A stretch of DNA of 64,000 nucleotides from J014 sp964486055 (GCA_964486055.1 CAZALE010000002.1:186001-250000), one strand, 5' to 3'; counted from the stretch's first letter, positions 1 to 7,588 are shown. Notes: generated from the letters alone by a model not told the origin. A program made the numbers and translations.

Positions 1-983
1 CTCAACTCGACATTAACGGCTCTTTGCATCCTCAAAACAGCTCTTCGAACGAATAAGTAAAAAGTCACGGCTGCTGAGACCGGATTGCCAGGTAACCCAA
101 AAATCAGGGACTGACCGAGTTTAGCAAACACGCTTGGCTTTCCAGGCTTTAAAAAAACTCGCTCAAAGAAAACCTGCGCTCCTATCTGCTTGAATATTGT
201 CTTCGTAAAATCGTAATCGCCTACTGATACCCCTCCAGTGGTTATTAAAAGCTTCTGTTTATTATCGGATAAGATTTTTTCGGCTATTAAATCGGCTAGA
301 GCATTTTTATCATCGGGCAAATTGGGCAATATTTCTGCCTCAATTCCCATTTTCCTCAGAAATGAGTAAAGCATAATAGAGTTAGAATTTCTGATTTCGT
401 CCCTCATCGGTTTTTTATCAATTTCTACTAATTCCGACCCGGTAGACAATATCAAAACAATCGGCCGTTGATAAACCTTTATTTGCTTATATCCAAATGA
501 GGCCAGCGTTGGGATCATTCGCTCGGCAACTTGTTCACCAACACAAAAGACTCTCGTGCCTTTCTTTATCTCCTCTCCTCGCAGGACTATATTTTCCTTA
601 GGCTCAACACTCTTCAGTATCTCTACAAATTCATTCTCAGTTTTAGCAAGTTCAATTTTCTGCACAGCATCTGCTCCAATCGGAACGCGTGCACCAGTCA
701 TTATCTTGACTGCTTCGCCCTCTTTCACCTCTCCATCAAAACCTTTGCCTGCTATGGACTCGCCTATCACTCTAAGCCTTACCGGCGCTGAAGCAACATC
801 TACAGATCTGAGTGCAAATCCGTCCATCTGTGAACGATCGAAGGGCGGTAAATCCATGTCTGCAAAAATTTCTTCTGCGAGAATTCTGCCTAGCGCCTCC
901 TCTATTGAAATTAACTCAGTAGATAAACCAGGGGTATTTTCATCGATCAGCTTCAGAGCCTCTGCGATCGGAATCATGTCCAT
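1..983 (-). CDS. moeA: Molybdopterin molybdenumtransferase MoeA, partial (C-terminus beyond window)
   Basis: MoeA inserts molybdate into adenylylated molybdopterin, the last step of molybdenum cofactor synthesis in the cytoplasm. Translating the minus strand gives an N-terminus beginning MDMIPIAEALKLID, then the family motifs PPFDRSQMDGFA, MTGARVPIGADAV, LSTGSEL and TTGGVSVGDYD, and near the window edge FGLPGNPVSA. The reading frame is open to base 1, so the last part of the protein lies outside. The start at 983 is the first ATG in frame; a second ATG lies two codons later at 977, and neither has a clear Shine-Dalgarno sequence. It is divergent from the acyl-CoA dehydrogenase gene, 77 bases away. 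Identification is firm; the exact start is not. Confidence 0.93.
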   Translation of the reverse strand, partial: MDMIPIAEALKLIDENTPGLSTELISIEEALGRILAEEIFADMDLPPFDRSQMDGFALRSVDVASAPVRLRVIGESIAGKGFDGEVKEGEAVKIMTGARVPIGADAVQKIELAKTENEFVEILKSVEPKENIVLRGEEIKKGTRVFCVGEQVAERMIPTLASFGYKQIKVYQRPIVLILSTGSELVEIDKKPMRDEIRNSNSIMLYSFLRKMGIEAEILPNLPDDKNALADLIAEKILSDNKQKLLITTGGVSVGDYDFTKTIFKQIGAQVFFERVFLKPGKPSVFAKLGQSLIFGLPGNPVSAAVTFYLFVRRAVLRMQRAVNVEL

Positions 984-1060
984 AGGTTTTATAAGCGAAA
1001 GAATAAAATGCTAAACTGTTAATGAAGATTTTATCATTTTGAGAAAGGAAGAATAGAGCT

Positions 1061-2272
1061 GTGATTGATTTTGAATTTACCGAAGAACATCTGGCCTTGC
1101 AAAAAACCGTAAGAGAATTCGTTCAGAGGGAAGTAGAACCATACATTAAGGAATGGGACGAAAAAGAGCATTTTGAACGCTCTGTATTCGACAAAATGGC
1201 AGATCTAGGACTTTTAGGGATCTGCATACCAGAAAAATACGCAGGTGCAGGCTTTGACTACATTTCATTGGGGATCGCCTGTGAGGAACTAGAAGCTTGT
1301 GACACTTTTATGCGTGTAGCAATGAGTGTACACGTTGCCTTGAACTCCCTAACTTTATTGAGTTGGGGGACCGAAGAACAAAAGCAGAAATATCTAGTTC
1401 CGCAAGCGAAAGGAGAAAAATTAGCGACATTTGGATTAACCGAACCAAACGCTGGTAGTGATGTAGTAGGGATGCGCTCATATGCTCGGCGTGATGGTGA
1501 TGATTGGATTCTAAACGGTGAGAAAATGTGGATTTCTTTAGGCGATGTAGCTGATCATTTCTTATTTTTCTGCTGGACGGACGAAGAGAAAAAACGCCAG
1601 AGAGACCATTCAGGAATTAGCTGTTTTATAGTCGAACGCGGGATGAAAGGATTCTCATCAGGCACCATACACGGCAAAATGGGAATTAAGGCCGGCAATA
1701 CTGGTTACTTCTCGCTTCAAGATGTTCGTGTACCGAAAGAAAACATGCTTGGCATGGAGGGCGAGGGATTCAAAATCGCAATGTTCGCCCTAGAAAACGG
1801 AAGATATACAGTAGCTGCCGGGGCAACCGGCGTCATCCGTGCATGTCGTGACGCTTCTATCGCTTACGCAAACACTCGCGAAGCACAAGGACAAAAAATA
1901 GCAAACTTCCAATTAGTCAAACAAAAGATTGCAGAGATGGAAGCCGATTATCAAATGTGCCATCTTCTTTGGTTGAAGTGTGGATGGCTCAAGAATGTAG
2001 GTAAGCCATCCGCAAGAGCTGCATCTCTCGCTAAATGGCAGGCTACAATCCGCTCCGAAAAAGCCGCATCGATGGCAATAGAGATTCACGGAGCTAACGG
2101 ATATACTAATGACTATCCAGTCGAAAGATACTACCGAAATTGTAAAGCTGCGATAATCTATGAGGGCACTCGTGATATACATACCTTAATGCAAGCTGAT
2201 TGGGCTCTTGGATTGAGAAAAGAACCAAAAGCCCGCGTAACGTTACCAGCTTACAAAGCAGCTAAAGCTTGA
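1061..2272 (+). CDS. Acyl-CoA dehydrogenase family protein
   Basis: Flavoprotein of 403 residues that would oxidise an acyl-CoA to its 2,3-enoyl-CoA and pass electrons to ETF. The N-terminal helical domain (about 5-120) is followed by the flavin-contacting segment FGLTEPNAGSDV, a beta domain with WISLGD where many members have WITNG, and a C-terminal helical domain with the signature region around IYEGTRDIH near residue 370. The Glu there is the likely catalytic base, as in glutaryl-CoA and short-chain dehydrogenases. The start is GTG at 1061, preceded by an AAGGAAG ribosome-binding site. Chain-length or glutaryl specificity cannot be told from sequence alone. A strong terminator follows at 2303. 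Confidence 0.93.
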   Translation: MIDFEFTEEHLALQKTVREFVQREVEPYIKEWDEKEHFERSVFDKMADLGLLGICIPEKYAGAGFDYISLGIACEELEACDTFMRVAMSVHVALNSLTLLSWGTEEQKQKYLVPQAKGEKLATFGLTEPNAGSDVVGMRSYARRDGDDWILNGEKMWISLGDVADHFLFFCWTDEEKKRQRDHSGISCFIVERGMKGFSSGTIHGKMGIKAGNTGYFSLQDVRVPKENMLGMEGEGFKIAMFALENGRYTVAAGATGVIRACRDASIAYANTREAQGQKIANFQLVKQKIAEMEADYQMCHLLWLKCGWLKNVGKPSARAASLAKWQATIRSEKAASMAIEIHGANGYTNDYPVERYYRNCKAAIIYEGTRDIHTLMQADWALGLRKEPKARVTLPAYKAAKA

Positions 2273-2302
2273 ATCAGGTCTATTGAATTAAAGAACAAAA
2301 AA

Positions 2303-2340
2303 ACGGCTTGGAAGGCAACCTCCAAGCCGTCAGTCTTTTT
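2303..2340. terminator. Bidirectional rho-independent terminator
   Basis: Perfect 10-bp stem ACGGCTTGGA / TCCAAGCCGT (2303-2312 and 2321-2330) with an 8-base loop. It is followed by a T-rich tract on the plus strand and preceded by a run of A, so the minus strand also has a T tract after the stem. It sits between the convergent acyl-CoA dehydrogenase and lipoprotein genes. Confidence 0.88.
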
Positions 2341-2341
2341 A

Positions 2342-2385
2342 CCGCACACTTAAAGGATAAAGTTTAAAATCCTTTTAAAGTGCGG
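2342..2385 (-). terminator. Second hairpin between convergent genes, possible terminator
   Basis: Imperfect inverted repeat with arms at 2342-2358 and 2369-2385. The outer CCGCAC pairs with GTGCGG and the inner TTAAAGGAT with ATCCTTTTAA. On the minus strand it is followed by TAAAAAGA, so it most likely ends the small lipoprotein transcript, backed up by the stronger hairpin at 2303. Confidence 0.55.
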
Positions 2386-2410
2386 AATGAACGACTAATA
2401 CAAGTCAGCC

Positions 2411-2740
2411 TTACTTATTGGCATTAGCCGGCTTAGCTGCATTGGCATTTGTATTGCCGGCAGTGTTAGCTGGCTTACTCGTATTAGTGTTGTGTTGAGC
2501 ATTTGCTGCGTTACCGGCAGTGCCAGTATTAGTATTCGACCCTGTAGTTGTAGTTGTAGTAGTTGTTGTAGTAGTCGTACTAACATTAGCAGCCGGTGTA
2601 GTATTTGTAACGGCAGCATTAGTATTAGCGGCAGTATTTGTTGCCTTATTTGCGTTGGTATTTGTAGTAGTTTCACCACCGCAAGCAGCTATCAACAAAG
2701 CTAATGATGCAACCGCTGATAGAGTCAATATCTTCTTCAT
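2411..2740 (-). CDS. Small low-complexity Asn/Thr/Ala-rich lipoprotein
   Basis: A 109-residue predicted lipoprotein. The N-terminus MKKILTLSAVASLALLIAAC has a basic start, a hydrophobic core and a lipobox ending at Cys20. Almost the whole mature part consists of Asn, Thr, Ala, Lys and Pro, including a run of 12 threonines. There is no recognisable domain. The start ATG at 2740 is preceded by AGAGGAGATAAAGAAAGG on the minus strand, a convincing ribosome-binding region. The composition suggests a flexible, disordered linker-like polypeptide tethered to the membrane. Two antisense reading frames over the same bases look like shadows caused by the repetitive codons. Function is unknown. Confidence 0.75.
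   Translation of the reverse strand: MKKILTLSAVASLALLIAACGGETTTNTNANKATNTAANTNAAVTNTTPAANVSTTTTTTTTTTTTGSNTNTGTAGNAANAQHNTNTSKPANTAGNTNANAAKPANANK
2543..2578 (-). repeat. Poly-threonine codon tract (12 ACN codons)
   Basis: Thirty-six bases encoding twelve consecutive threonines with mixed ACT and ACA codons and one ACG. It is a trinucleotide-like low-complexity tract inside the small lipoprotein gene and could vary in length between strains. Confidence 0.8.
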
Positions 2741-2772
2741 AACCTTTCTTTATCTCCTCTAAAGTTTTGATG

Positions 2773-2808
2773 TTGTTTGAGAAAAACATCACAATTTTTC
2801 TCAAACAA
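2773..2808. repeat. Perfect 14-bp inverted repeat
   Basis: Arms TTGTTTGAGAAAAA (2773-2786) and TTTTTCTCAAACAA (2795-2808) with an 8-base spacer. It lies upstream of the small lipoprotein and downstream of the NTF2-like lipoprotein on the minus strand. It could be a terminator for the latter or an operator/leader hairpin for the former. No T tract follows the stem directly, so the role is open. Confidence 0.65.
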
Positions 2809-2913
2809 GTTGTTGATGCTACCAAAAATTAAAATTTTTTCAAGTTATCAGAGCAAAAAATTCATCAATTCATTAACTTTTTTTAGGAAAATTTCACATA
2901 ATCAATTAAAAAT

Positions 2914-3426
2914 TTACTGAGTCTTTTTGATCTCGAACTCAGGACTTTTATTAGTGATTTTCCACTCACCTTTCTCCTTAACGAATAAAAACTTGGTCCA
3001 AACCAAGTAGTTACCTCCTCTTATCTCAGCAACTGCTTTATCACCCTCTATGACCTCGTTTCTTACCTCATATGGTTTTTCAGGTATCGTTTCGAGCTCT
3101 GAGATGAATTCGACGAGGGATTTTTTTCCCTCTGCTTTCATATCAACCTCGAGAGATTTAAGCGTATCAGATGACAACAGCTGCCTCAGAGTCTTTTCAT
3201 CCTTATTTTTCAGAGCTTGATAATATGCATTGATAACTGGTGTTAGCGTAGGAGCATCATTTAGCTGCGTGCTTTCAGGAGTCTTGGATGTCCTTATCTC
3301 TCTTTCTGAAGCTCTTTTATCTTCTAATTGAGTGTTCGAATTTGTAGAACTGTTTTTATCCGTCTCAGTGCCTCTGTCGCATCCCATCAAAAATGCAAAA
3401 AGTAATACAACGACAATTTTTCTCAT
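2914..3426 (-). CDS. NTF2/SnoaL-like lipoprotein
   Basis: A 170-residue predicted lipoprotein. The signal MRKIVVVLLFAFLMGC has a lipobox with Cys16. A Ser/Asn/Thr-rich linker (about 20-58) follows, then a small alpha-beta domain (about 60-166). The pattern of that domain (TPVINAYYQALKNKDEKTLR, then an AVAEIRGG strand, then VKEKGEWKI) resembles the NTF2-like DUF4878/SnoaL fold. The start at 3426 has AAGGAG about ten bases upstream on the minus strand. Such proteins are usually periplasmic with unknown ligands; no catalytic residues can be assigned. The fold call is by pattern and moderate in confidence. Confidence 0.7.
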   Translation of the reverse strand: MRKIVVVLLFAFLMGCDRGTETDKNSSTNSNTQLEDKRASEREIRTSKTPESTQLNDAPTLTPVINAYYQALKNKDEKTLRQLLSSDTLKSLEVDMKAEGKKSLVEFISELETIPEKPYEVRNEVIEGDKAVAEIRGGNYLVWTKFLFVKEKGEWKITNKSPEFEIKKTQ

Positions 3427-3504
3427 GACAATGTTTCTCCTTGCTGAATAAGAACCTCACGCTTGATAAAATATAGATTCAAGATTATAAAACACAAGCT
3501 CATT

Positions 3505-4074
3505 ATGAAAGAAGCCTACAGAATCGAAAGAAGAAGAGCTTTTCTCTTTGAGAGTCTGCCAGCTCCATTGGAGCGTTCTAGTCGTCACTTACAATATTTT
3601 GACAATTACATAGAAAACACAAATCTTCGAATTCGTTCTATTCGCTCCCCTGAGAATAAAGAATGGACCTACATACTGGAGAAAAGATTTCCTGTAAGCA
3701 ATGCAGATCTGTCACAATGGTATACCAACGAAATTTATCTAACCGAGAGTGAACATAAAATATTTGAACAGTTTGAAGACGTTAAAATAAACAAAAACGG
3801 TCAAATCATAAGTAACGAACTGAGATTCAATCGTTATTTATATGAGCTTAATGGAGTAATCATGCATCTAGATGTCTTTTTATGGCCTTTATGGGGACTA
3901 AACATTGCCAAAGCCTTCTTTGAGACGGAAAGGGAGATGAGATCTTTCAAAAAACCTGAGTTTACTATCATGGAAGTTACAAACAACCCATTCTTTGTCG
4001 GGAGGAACTTATTGGGAAAAAGCATACAGGATGTAAAGCAGGAAATTCAGAAAATGATAAAGGCCCCGGCTTAA
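3505..4074 (+). CDS. CYTH-like domain protein (triphosphate tunnel fold)
   Basis: A protein of 189 residues from the ATG at 3505; an in-frame TTG at 3463 would add 14 residues but has no better ribosome-binding site. It follows the CYTH pattern: YRIERRRAFL at the N-terminus in place of the usual ExExK, NLRIRS as the basic strand, TYILEKRF, and near the end LDVFLWPLWGL followed by an acidic FETEREM. CYTH enzymes hydrolyse or cyclise triphosphates inside a beta tunnel. Here the first Glu and the Lys of ExExK are replaced by Arg, so activity may be altered or the protein may be a binder. The neighbouring plus-strand gene encodes a cREC-type receiver, but 168 bases separate them. Confidence 0.65.
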   Translation: MKEAYRIERRRAFLFESLPAPLERSSRHLQYFDNYIENTNLRIRSIRSPENKEWTYILEKRFPVSNADLSQWYTNEIYLTESEHKIFEQFEDVKINKNGQIISNELRFNRYLYELNGVIMHLDVFLWPLWGLNIAKAFFETEREMRSFKKPEFTIMEVTNNPFFVGRNLLGKSIQDVKQEIQKMIKAPA

Positions 4075-4242
4075 GCTCTAAAAACCAAAAAATTTAGATC
4101 AAGTCCTTTTCCTAACTTTTGAAAAATAGCTTTCCTCAAAGCACTTTAACGAAAAATCCCTTCTAACCATCATTTCTAGATGAGGCCCGAACAACTTTCA
4201 TTGATTTTACATATTCCAAATTCCTTGTAGTTTTATTGTAAA

Positions 4243-4710
4243 ATGCAAATAATGCAGGTTTGGCAAAGACTGTTGATTAGATTAGGTCTTCGAGCGGAAG
4301 TAGCTGAGCGCGCCCCCATTCGCGTGTTTCTACTAGATGATGACCCCAGAAGACATGAATGGTTTAAGTCCAGGTTTTACGGTGATACTTTGGATATTGC
4401 AGAAACGGTCGAGCAGGCTAAACGGTTACTATCAGAGAGCAGTTATGATGCAATCTTTCTCGACCATGACTTGCTCCCACATCACTACGAATCGAATGAT
4501 CACAACGATTATGAGAACACTGGATACGCTATCGCTGAGTTTTTAGACAAGAATCCACAATTACAAAGAGCAGCAACAATAATAGTACACACGAGAAACG
4601 CAGACGCAGCCATTCCTATGGTACAGAAGCTTCGTGAATCAGGCAGACATGTAGAATACGTCCCTTTTCCAATGTTGGATATTAAAATCAAACATTATTG
4701 GCGAAAATAA
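4243..4710 (+). CDS. cREC-type (cyclic-phosphate-processing) receiver domain protein
   Basis: A 155-residue single-domain protein. After about 25 residues it reads IRVFLLDDDPRRHEWF, YDAIFLDHDLLPHHY, ENTGYAIAEFL and TIIVHTRNADAAIPM. The LDDD and LDHDL strands and the late H-x-R-N motif match the receiver-like cREC family, predicted to process cyclic phosphates, rather than a classical response regulator, which would have Lys in the fifth strand. The ATG at 4243 has no Shine-Dalgarno sequence; ATG 4252 is an alternative. It stands alone with no kinase or output domain. The function is a prediction from the family only. Confidence 0.65.
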   Translation: MQIMQVWQRLLIRLGLRAEVAERAPIRVFLLDDDPRRHEWFKSRFYGDTLDIAETVEQAKRLLSESSYDAIFLDHDLLPHHYESNDHNDYENTGYAIAEFLDKNPQLQRAATIIVHTRNADAAIPMVQKLRESGRHVEYVPFPMLDIKIKHYWRK

Positions 4711-4752
4711 TCAAATAATCATAAAATCAAATGAGGAATTTATTTCGATATT

Positions 4753-5439
4753 ATGAGTAACCCTGATTTCGCAGCATTAATTTCGCACCTTGTAATTTAC
4801 ATGGTGGTTTTGCTTTTGGCTATTTCGGCACATGAAGCAGCACATGCATGGATGTCAAACAAATTTGGTGATGACACCGCCCAGATGCTCGGTAGAATAA
4901 CGCTCAATCCCATAAAGCACGCTGATCCTATAGGAACAATAGCAATACCCATTGCCAGCTTCATTTTCGGGGCGATAGGAGGAGCTTTAGGCAGTATTCC
5001 ACTGATAGGTTGGGGAAAACCAACTCCTGTAAACCCACGTAAGTGGACCAATTACAAACTGGCAAATTTCATGGTCTCAATCGCTGGAGTCTTGGCAAAT
5101 CTATTCTTGCTGATTATAGCCTTCATAATAACCAAAATAATGATATGGCAAGGCATGAGCCTAGAACATTTTTTTACAAGTGATACAAATCCCGTAGCTA
5201 TCTTTCTAAGTAACATGATGTTACTGAATCTCTCGCTATTCGTTTTCAACCTCCTACCAATTCCACCTCTAGATGGTGGCAAAATACTGACAAGCATCCT
5301 CCCAGAAAGCTTTACGCCGATACTGGAAACAATAGAACAATTCGGCTTTGTAATTTTACTACTATTCGTCTATTTTGGACTTTTTGGATTGATAATCCGA
5401 CCATTTCTGATCTTACTTATAAGACTTCTGATGTTATGA
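4753..5439 (+). CDS. Site-2 protease family membrane metalloprotease (M50)
   Basis: A 228-residue polytopic membrane protein. The zinc motif HEAAH (residues about 27-31) lies in the first transmembrane segment, and the second conserved motif LLPIPPLDGGK supplies the Asp ligand. Hydrophobic stretches are seen near 10-32, 65-90, 105-130, 150-172 and 190-228. It resembles the short YwhC-like group without a PDZ domain. Substrates are unknown; the family cuts membrane-embedded segments, often in signalling. Its stop overlaps the trpS start (ATGA at 5436), so the two genes are translationally coupled, although nothing links their functions. Confidence 0.88.
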   Translation: MSNPDFAALISHLVIYMVVLLLAISAHEAAHAWMSNKFGDDTAQMLGRITLNPIKHADPIGTIAIPIASFIFGAIGGALGSIPLIGWGKPTPVNPRKWTNYKLANFMVSIAGVLANLFLLIIAFIITKIMIWQGMSLEHFFTSDTNPVAIFLSNMMLLNLSLFVFNLLPIPPLDGGKILTSILPESFTPILETIEQFGFVILLLFVYFGLFGLIIRPFLILLIRLLML

Positions 5440-6419
5440 GGAAAAGAATTCTAAGCGGTGTTCAACCAACAGGTAATCTACACATCGGTAATTACTTAGG
5501 CGCAATTAAAAATTGGGTGCTATTGCAGAAAGACTATGATAGCTTCTTCTGCATCGTTAACCTGCATGCTATAACTAATCCACAAGATCCGGAAATTTTG
5601 AGAAAAAAAACCTTGGAGTTAGCAAGAATATACCTTGCAGCTGGAATTGATTTAGATTTTTCAACCATTTTCGTGCAATCAGATGTACCACAACACGCAG
5701 AATTAGCATGGGTTCTCACATGTATCGCTCGAATGGGTGAGTTGGAGCGAATGACACAATTCAAAGACAAATCCAAAGGCAAAGGTGAAAATATAGGAGC
5801 AGGCATCTTTGCATATCCTCTGCTGATGGCTGCTGACATTTTGCTCTACAAAACACACCTAGTTCCTGTGGGACAAGATCAAAAACAGCACCTAGAATTA
5901 ACGCGAGATCTCGCTGAGAGATTCAATCGTGACTATGGGGATACATTCATAATTCCAGAGCCATACATTCCACCAATTGGAGCTAAAATTCAATCCCTAC
6001 AGGATCCCACAAAAAAAATGTCCAAATCAGATGAAAACCCAAATGGATCGATTTATTTGCTGGACGATCCAGATACTATAAGGAGAAAAATCAAAAAAGC
6101 AGTGACTGATTCAGGTAGTGAGGTAAAATTCGATCAATCGCGCCCGGCTATTAATAATCTTTTGACAATCTATAAGCTCGTGACTGACCTTCCGGCAGAG
6201 GAATGTGAGGCAAGATTTGAAGGAAAAGGATATGGTTATTTCAAAACAGAACTAGCCGAAGCAATCGTAGAGTTTCTCCGCCCATTTCAACAAAGAGCAA
6301 AAGCCTATGACGAGGCTGAGTTGATCGAAATTTTAAATGAAGGAGCGAATAAAGCTCGTGAGGTCGCTTCTCAAACCCTCATTGAAGTTTATGAAAAACT
6401 CGGAATAAAGTATACATGA
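5436..6419 (+). CDS. trpS: Tryptophanyl-tRNA synthetase
   Basis: Class I aminoacyl-tRNA synthetase of 327 residues, the normal bacterial length, that charges tRNA-Trp. The HIGH signature is present as NLHIGNYLGA (about 14-23) and the KMSKS loop is perfect in KKMSKSDENPNGS (about residues 193-205). VPVGQDQKQHLELTRD is the tryptophan/tRNA binding strip typical of TrpRS. The start overlaps the upstream protease stop by four bases. It is followed by a gap and the convergent iclR gene. Confidence 0.97.
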   Translation: MRKRILSGVQPTGNLHIGNYLGAIKNWVLLQKDYDSFFCIVNLHAITNPQDPEILRKKTLELARIYLAAGIDLDFSTIFVQSDVPQHAELAWVLTCIARMGELERMTQFKDKSKGKGENIGAGIFAYPLLMAADILLYKTHLVPVGQDQKQHLELTRDLAERFNRDYGDTFIIPEPYIPPIGAKIQSLQDPTKKMSKSDENPNGSIYLLDDPDTIRRKIKKAVTDSGSEVKFDQSRPAINNLLTIYKLVTDLPAEECEARFEGKGYGYFKTELAEAIVEFLRPFQQRAKAYDEAELIEILNEGANKAREVASQTLIEVYEKLGIKYT

Positions 6420-6455
6420 CCCTAACAAACTCTATACTAATGACCCGAAAACACA

Positions 6456-6485
6456 CGACTAATCATCTAGTAAGTCGGATTTTAC
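6456..6485 (+). terminator. Weak candidate terminator after trpS
   Basis: Short dyad CGACT (6456-6460) and AGTCG (6473-6477) with partly pairing inner bases, followed by GATTTTAC. It is the only hairpin-like element noticed between the convergent trpS and iclR genes, and it is weak. Confidence 0.3.
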
Positions 6486-6553
6486 AATACTTAAGAATAT
6501 TACTCCCCGACAAAATCGAGGGCTTTAAGTCCGCAAGTAAGCACAAAAACTGA

Positions 6554-7357
6554 CTATTCGGGATTTTTTATGAAACGAAAGCTCCCATTGAAGCCCAGAA
6601 CTCTCGAAATCTTCATGGCGGATTTTCTCACTAAATCAGCTATTTTCGGTAGCTTTGCATCATCGATGTGTAGAGTGACGCTAGAGGTTCCAAACGCGGC
6701 TATGACTTTGCCAGAGGCATCAAAAATAGGCGATGCAACACATCGCACACCCTCCGAATTTTCCTCGTCATCCACCGCAAAACCTCTCTGCCTGACCTTT
6801 TCCAATTCCAATAAGAATCTCTGAGGTGATGTGATTGTGCGTTTCGTTTTCTTCTCCATTCCCCTCAGTCTTAAAATTTTTAATATTTCCTCTTCAGGCA
6901 AAAATGCGACTAGAGCCTTACCAATGGCAGTCGTATGAATAGGTAATCTGTGCCCGATCCATATATCCATCTTTATGAAACTACTCTCATCTTCAAGCTT
7001 CTCTATATACACAGCTCGCCCATTATCTAAAACCGCAAGATGGACCTCGGGTAATTTACTTCTCTTAAGAAATTCCTCCATAACTGGCTTAGCCGCCTCT
7101 CTTACATCTACATGAATACTTGCCACACTCACTAAACTCATTAACTTTAAACCTAAACGATATCTGCCATTTTTATCTCTTCTCAAATAATCCCTTCGCT
7201 CAAGCTCCCTCAAAATATAGCTCGCAGAGCTCTTAGGAATTTTTAATCGCCTGCTTAGGTCTGAGTTACTCAAGCCATTTTTGCTCTCTGCTATTAATTC
7301 CAAAATCGAAAGTGCTCTCGCAACAGCTCTACTACTTCTTTCCTCTTGCCCGCTCAT
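6554..7357 (-). CDS. IclR-family transcriptional regulator, probable glyoxylate shunt regulator
   Basis: A 267-residue regulator. The N-terminal winged helix-turn-helix (about 8-70) includes VARALSILELIAESKNGLSN and IPKSSASYILRELERRDYL. The C-terminal effector domain (about 85-250) carries the family run GKALVAFLPEEE and GVRCVASPIFDASGKVIAAF. The gene is divergent from malate synthase and isocitrate lyase. In enterobacteria IclR represses aceBAK, so control of the neighbouring aceBA is a strong inference. GTTC-N8-GAAC dyads between the divergent genes are candidate operators. No Shine-Dalgarno sequence precedes the ATG at 7357. Confidence 0.92.
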   Translation of the reverse strand: MSGQEERSSRAVARALSILELIAESKNGLSNSDLSRRLKIPKSSASYILRELERRDYLRRDKNGRYRLGLKLMSLVSVASIHVDVREAAKPVMEEFLKRSKLPEVHLAVLDNGRAVYIEKLEDESSFIKMDIWIGHRLPIHTTAIGKALVAFLPEEEILKILRLRGMEKKTKRTITSPQRFLLELEKVRQRGFAVDDEENSEGVRCVASPIFDASGKVIAAFGTSSVTLHIDDAKLPKIADLVRKSAMKISRVLGFNGSFRFIKNPE

Positions 7358-7469
7358 ACAAAAATAATTCTAAAGCATATACACAAGCCACAAAAATCCA
7401 TAAATCCGTCACCCTACATTTGCCATAAAACACATAAATTTAATTCTACTTTCATTATAGTGAAAAAAT

Positions 7470-7485
7470 GTTCAATATATCGAAC
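7470..7485. promoter_or_regulatory. Candidate IclR operator 1 (GTTC-N8-GAAC)
   Basis: Dyad GTTC (7470-7473), eight-base spacer, GAAC (7482-7485), in the intergenic region between iclR and aceB. The same dyad with the same spacing recurs at 7554. Dimeric IclR-family proteins bind short palindromes, so these are the natural candidates. Confidence 0.6.
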
Positions 7486-7491
7486 GCATTC

Positions 7492-7510
7492 GGATTTCCT
7501 CTTGAAATCC
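7492..7510. repeat. Inverted repeat GGATTTC-N5-GAAATCC
   Basis: Perfect 7-bp arms (7492-7498 and 7504-7510) around CTCTT, lying between candidate operators 1 and 2. It may be a second type of binding site or a leader hairpin. It is not related to the GTTC/GAAC dyads. Confidence 0.45.
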
Positions 7511-7533
7511 ACAAAAAGGTATTGTAAATTGTC

Positions 7534-7549
7534 ATTCAGAATTAAGAAC
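7534..7549. promoter_or_regulatory. Candidate IclR operator 2 (ATTC-N8-GAAC)
   Basis: One-mismatch copy of the dyad: ATTC (7534-7537), eight-base spacer, GAAC (7546-7549). It lies exactly 20 bp before operator 3 and 64 bp after operator 1, distances close to two and six helical turns. Confidence 0.5.
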
Positions 7550-7553
7550 TTAT

Positions 7554-7569
7554 GTTCAAAATACAGAAC
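7554..7569. promoter_or_regulatory. Candidate IclR operator 3 (GTTC-N8-GAAC)
   Basis: Perfect dyad GTTC (7554-7557), eight-base spacer, GAAC (7566-7569). It ends 19 bases before the malate synthase ATG and directly abuts its ribosome-binding site region, a position suited to repression. Confidence 0.6.
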
Positions 7570-7588
7570 AGATTTCGAGGAGATATTT

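Noticed and set aside
531..1014. Plus-strand frames over moeA
   Set aside because: The minus strand encodes unmistakable MoeA motifs across the same bases.
2492..2762. Plus-strand frames rich in Val or Ser/Cys opposite the small lipoprotein
   Set aside because: They are antisense shadows of the repetitive ACN/AAN codons; the minus strand has the signal peptide, lipobox and ribosome-binding site.
7346..7588. N-terminal extension of malate synthase (81 codons in the open frame)
   Set aside because: It overlaps the iclR start, contains the palindromic operator candidates, has no similarity to malate synthase, and a good ribosome-binding site precedes the ATG at 7589.
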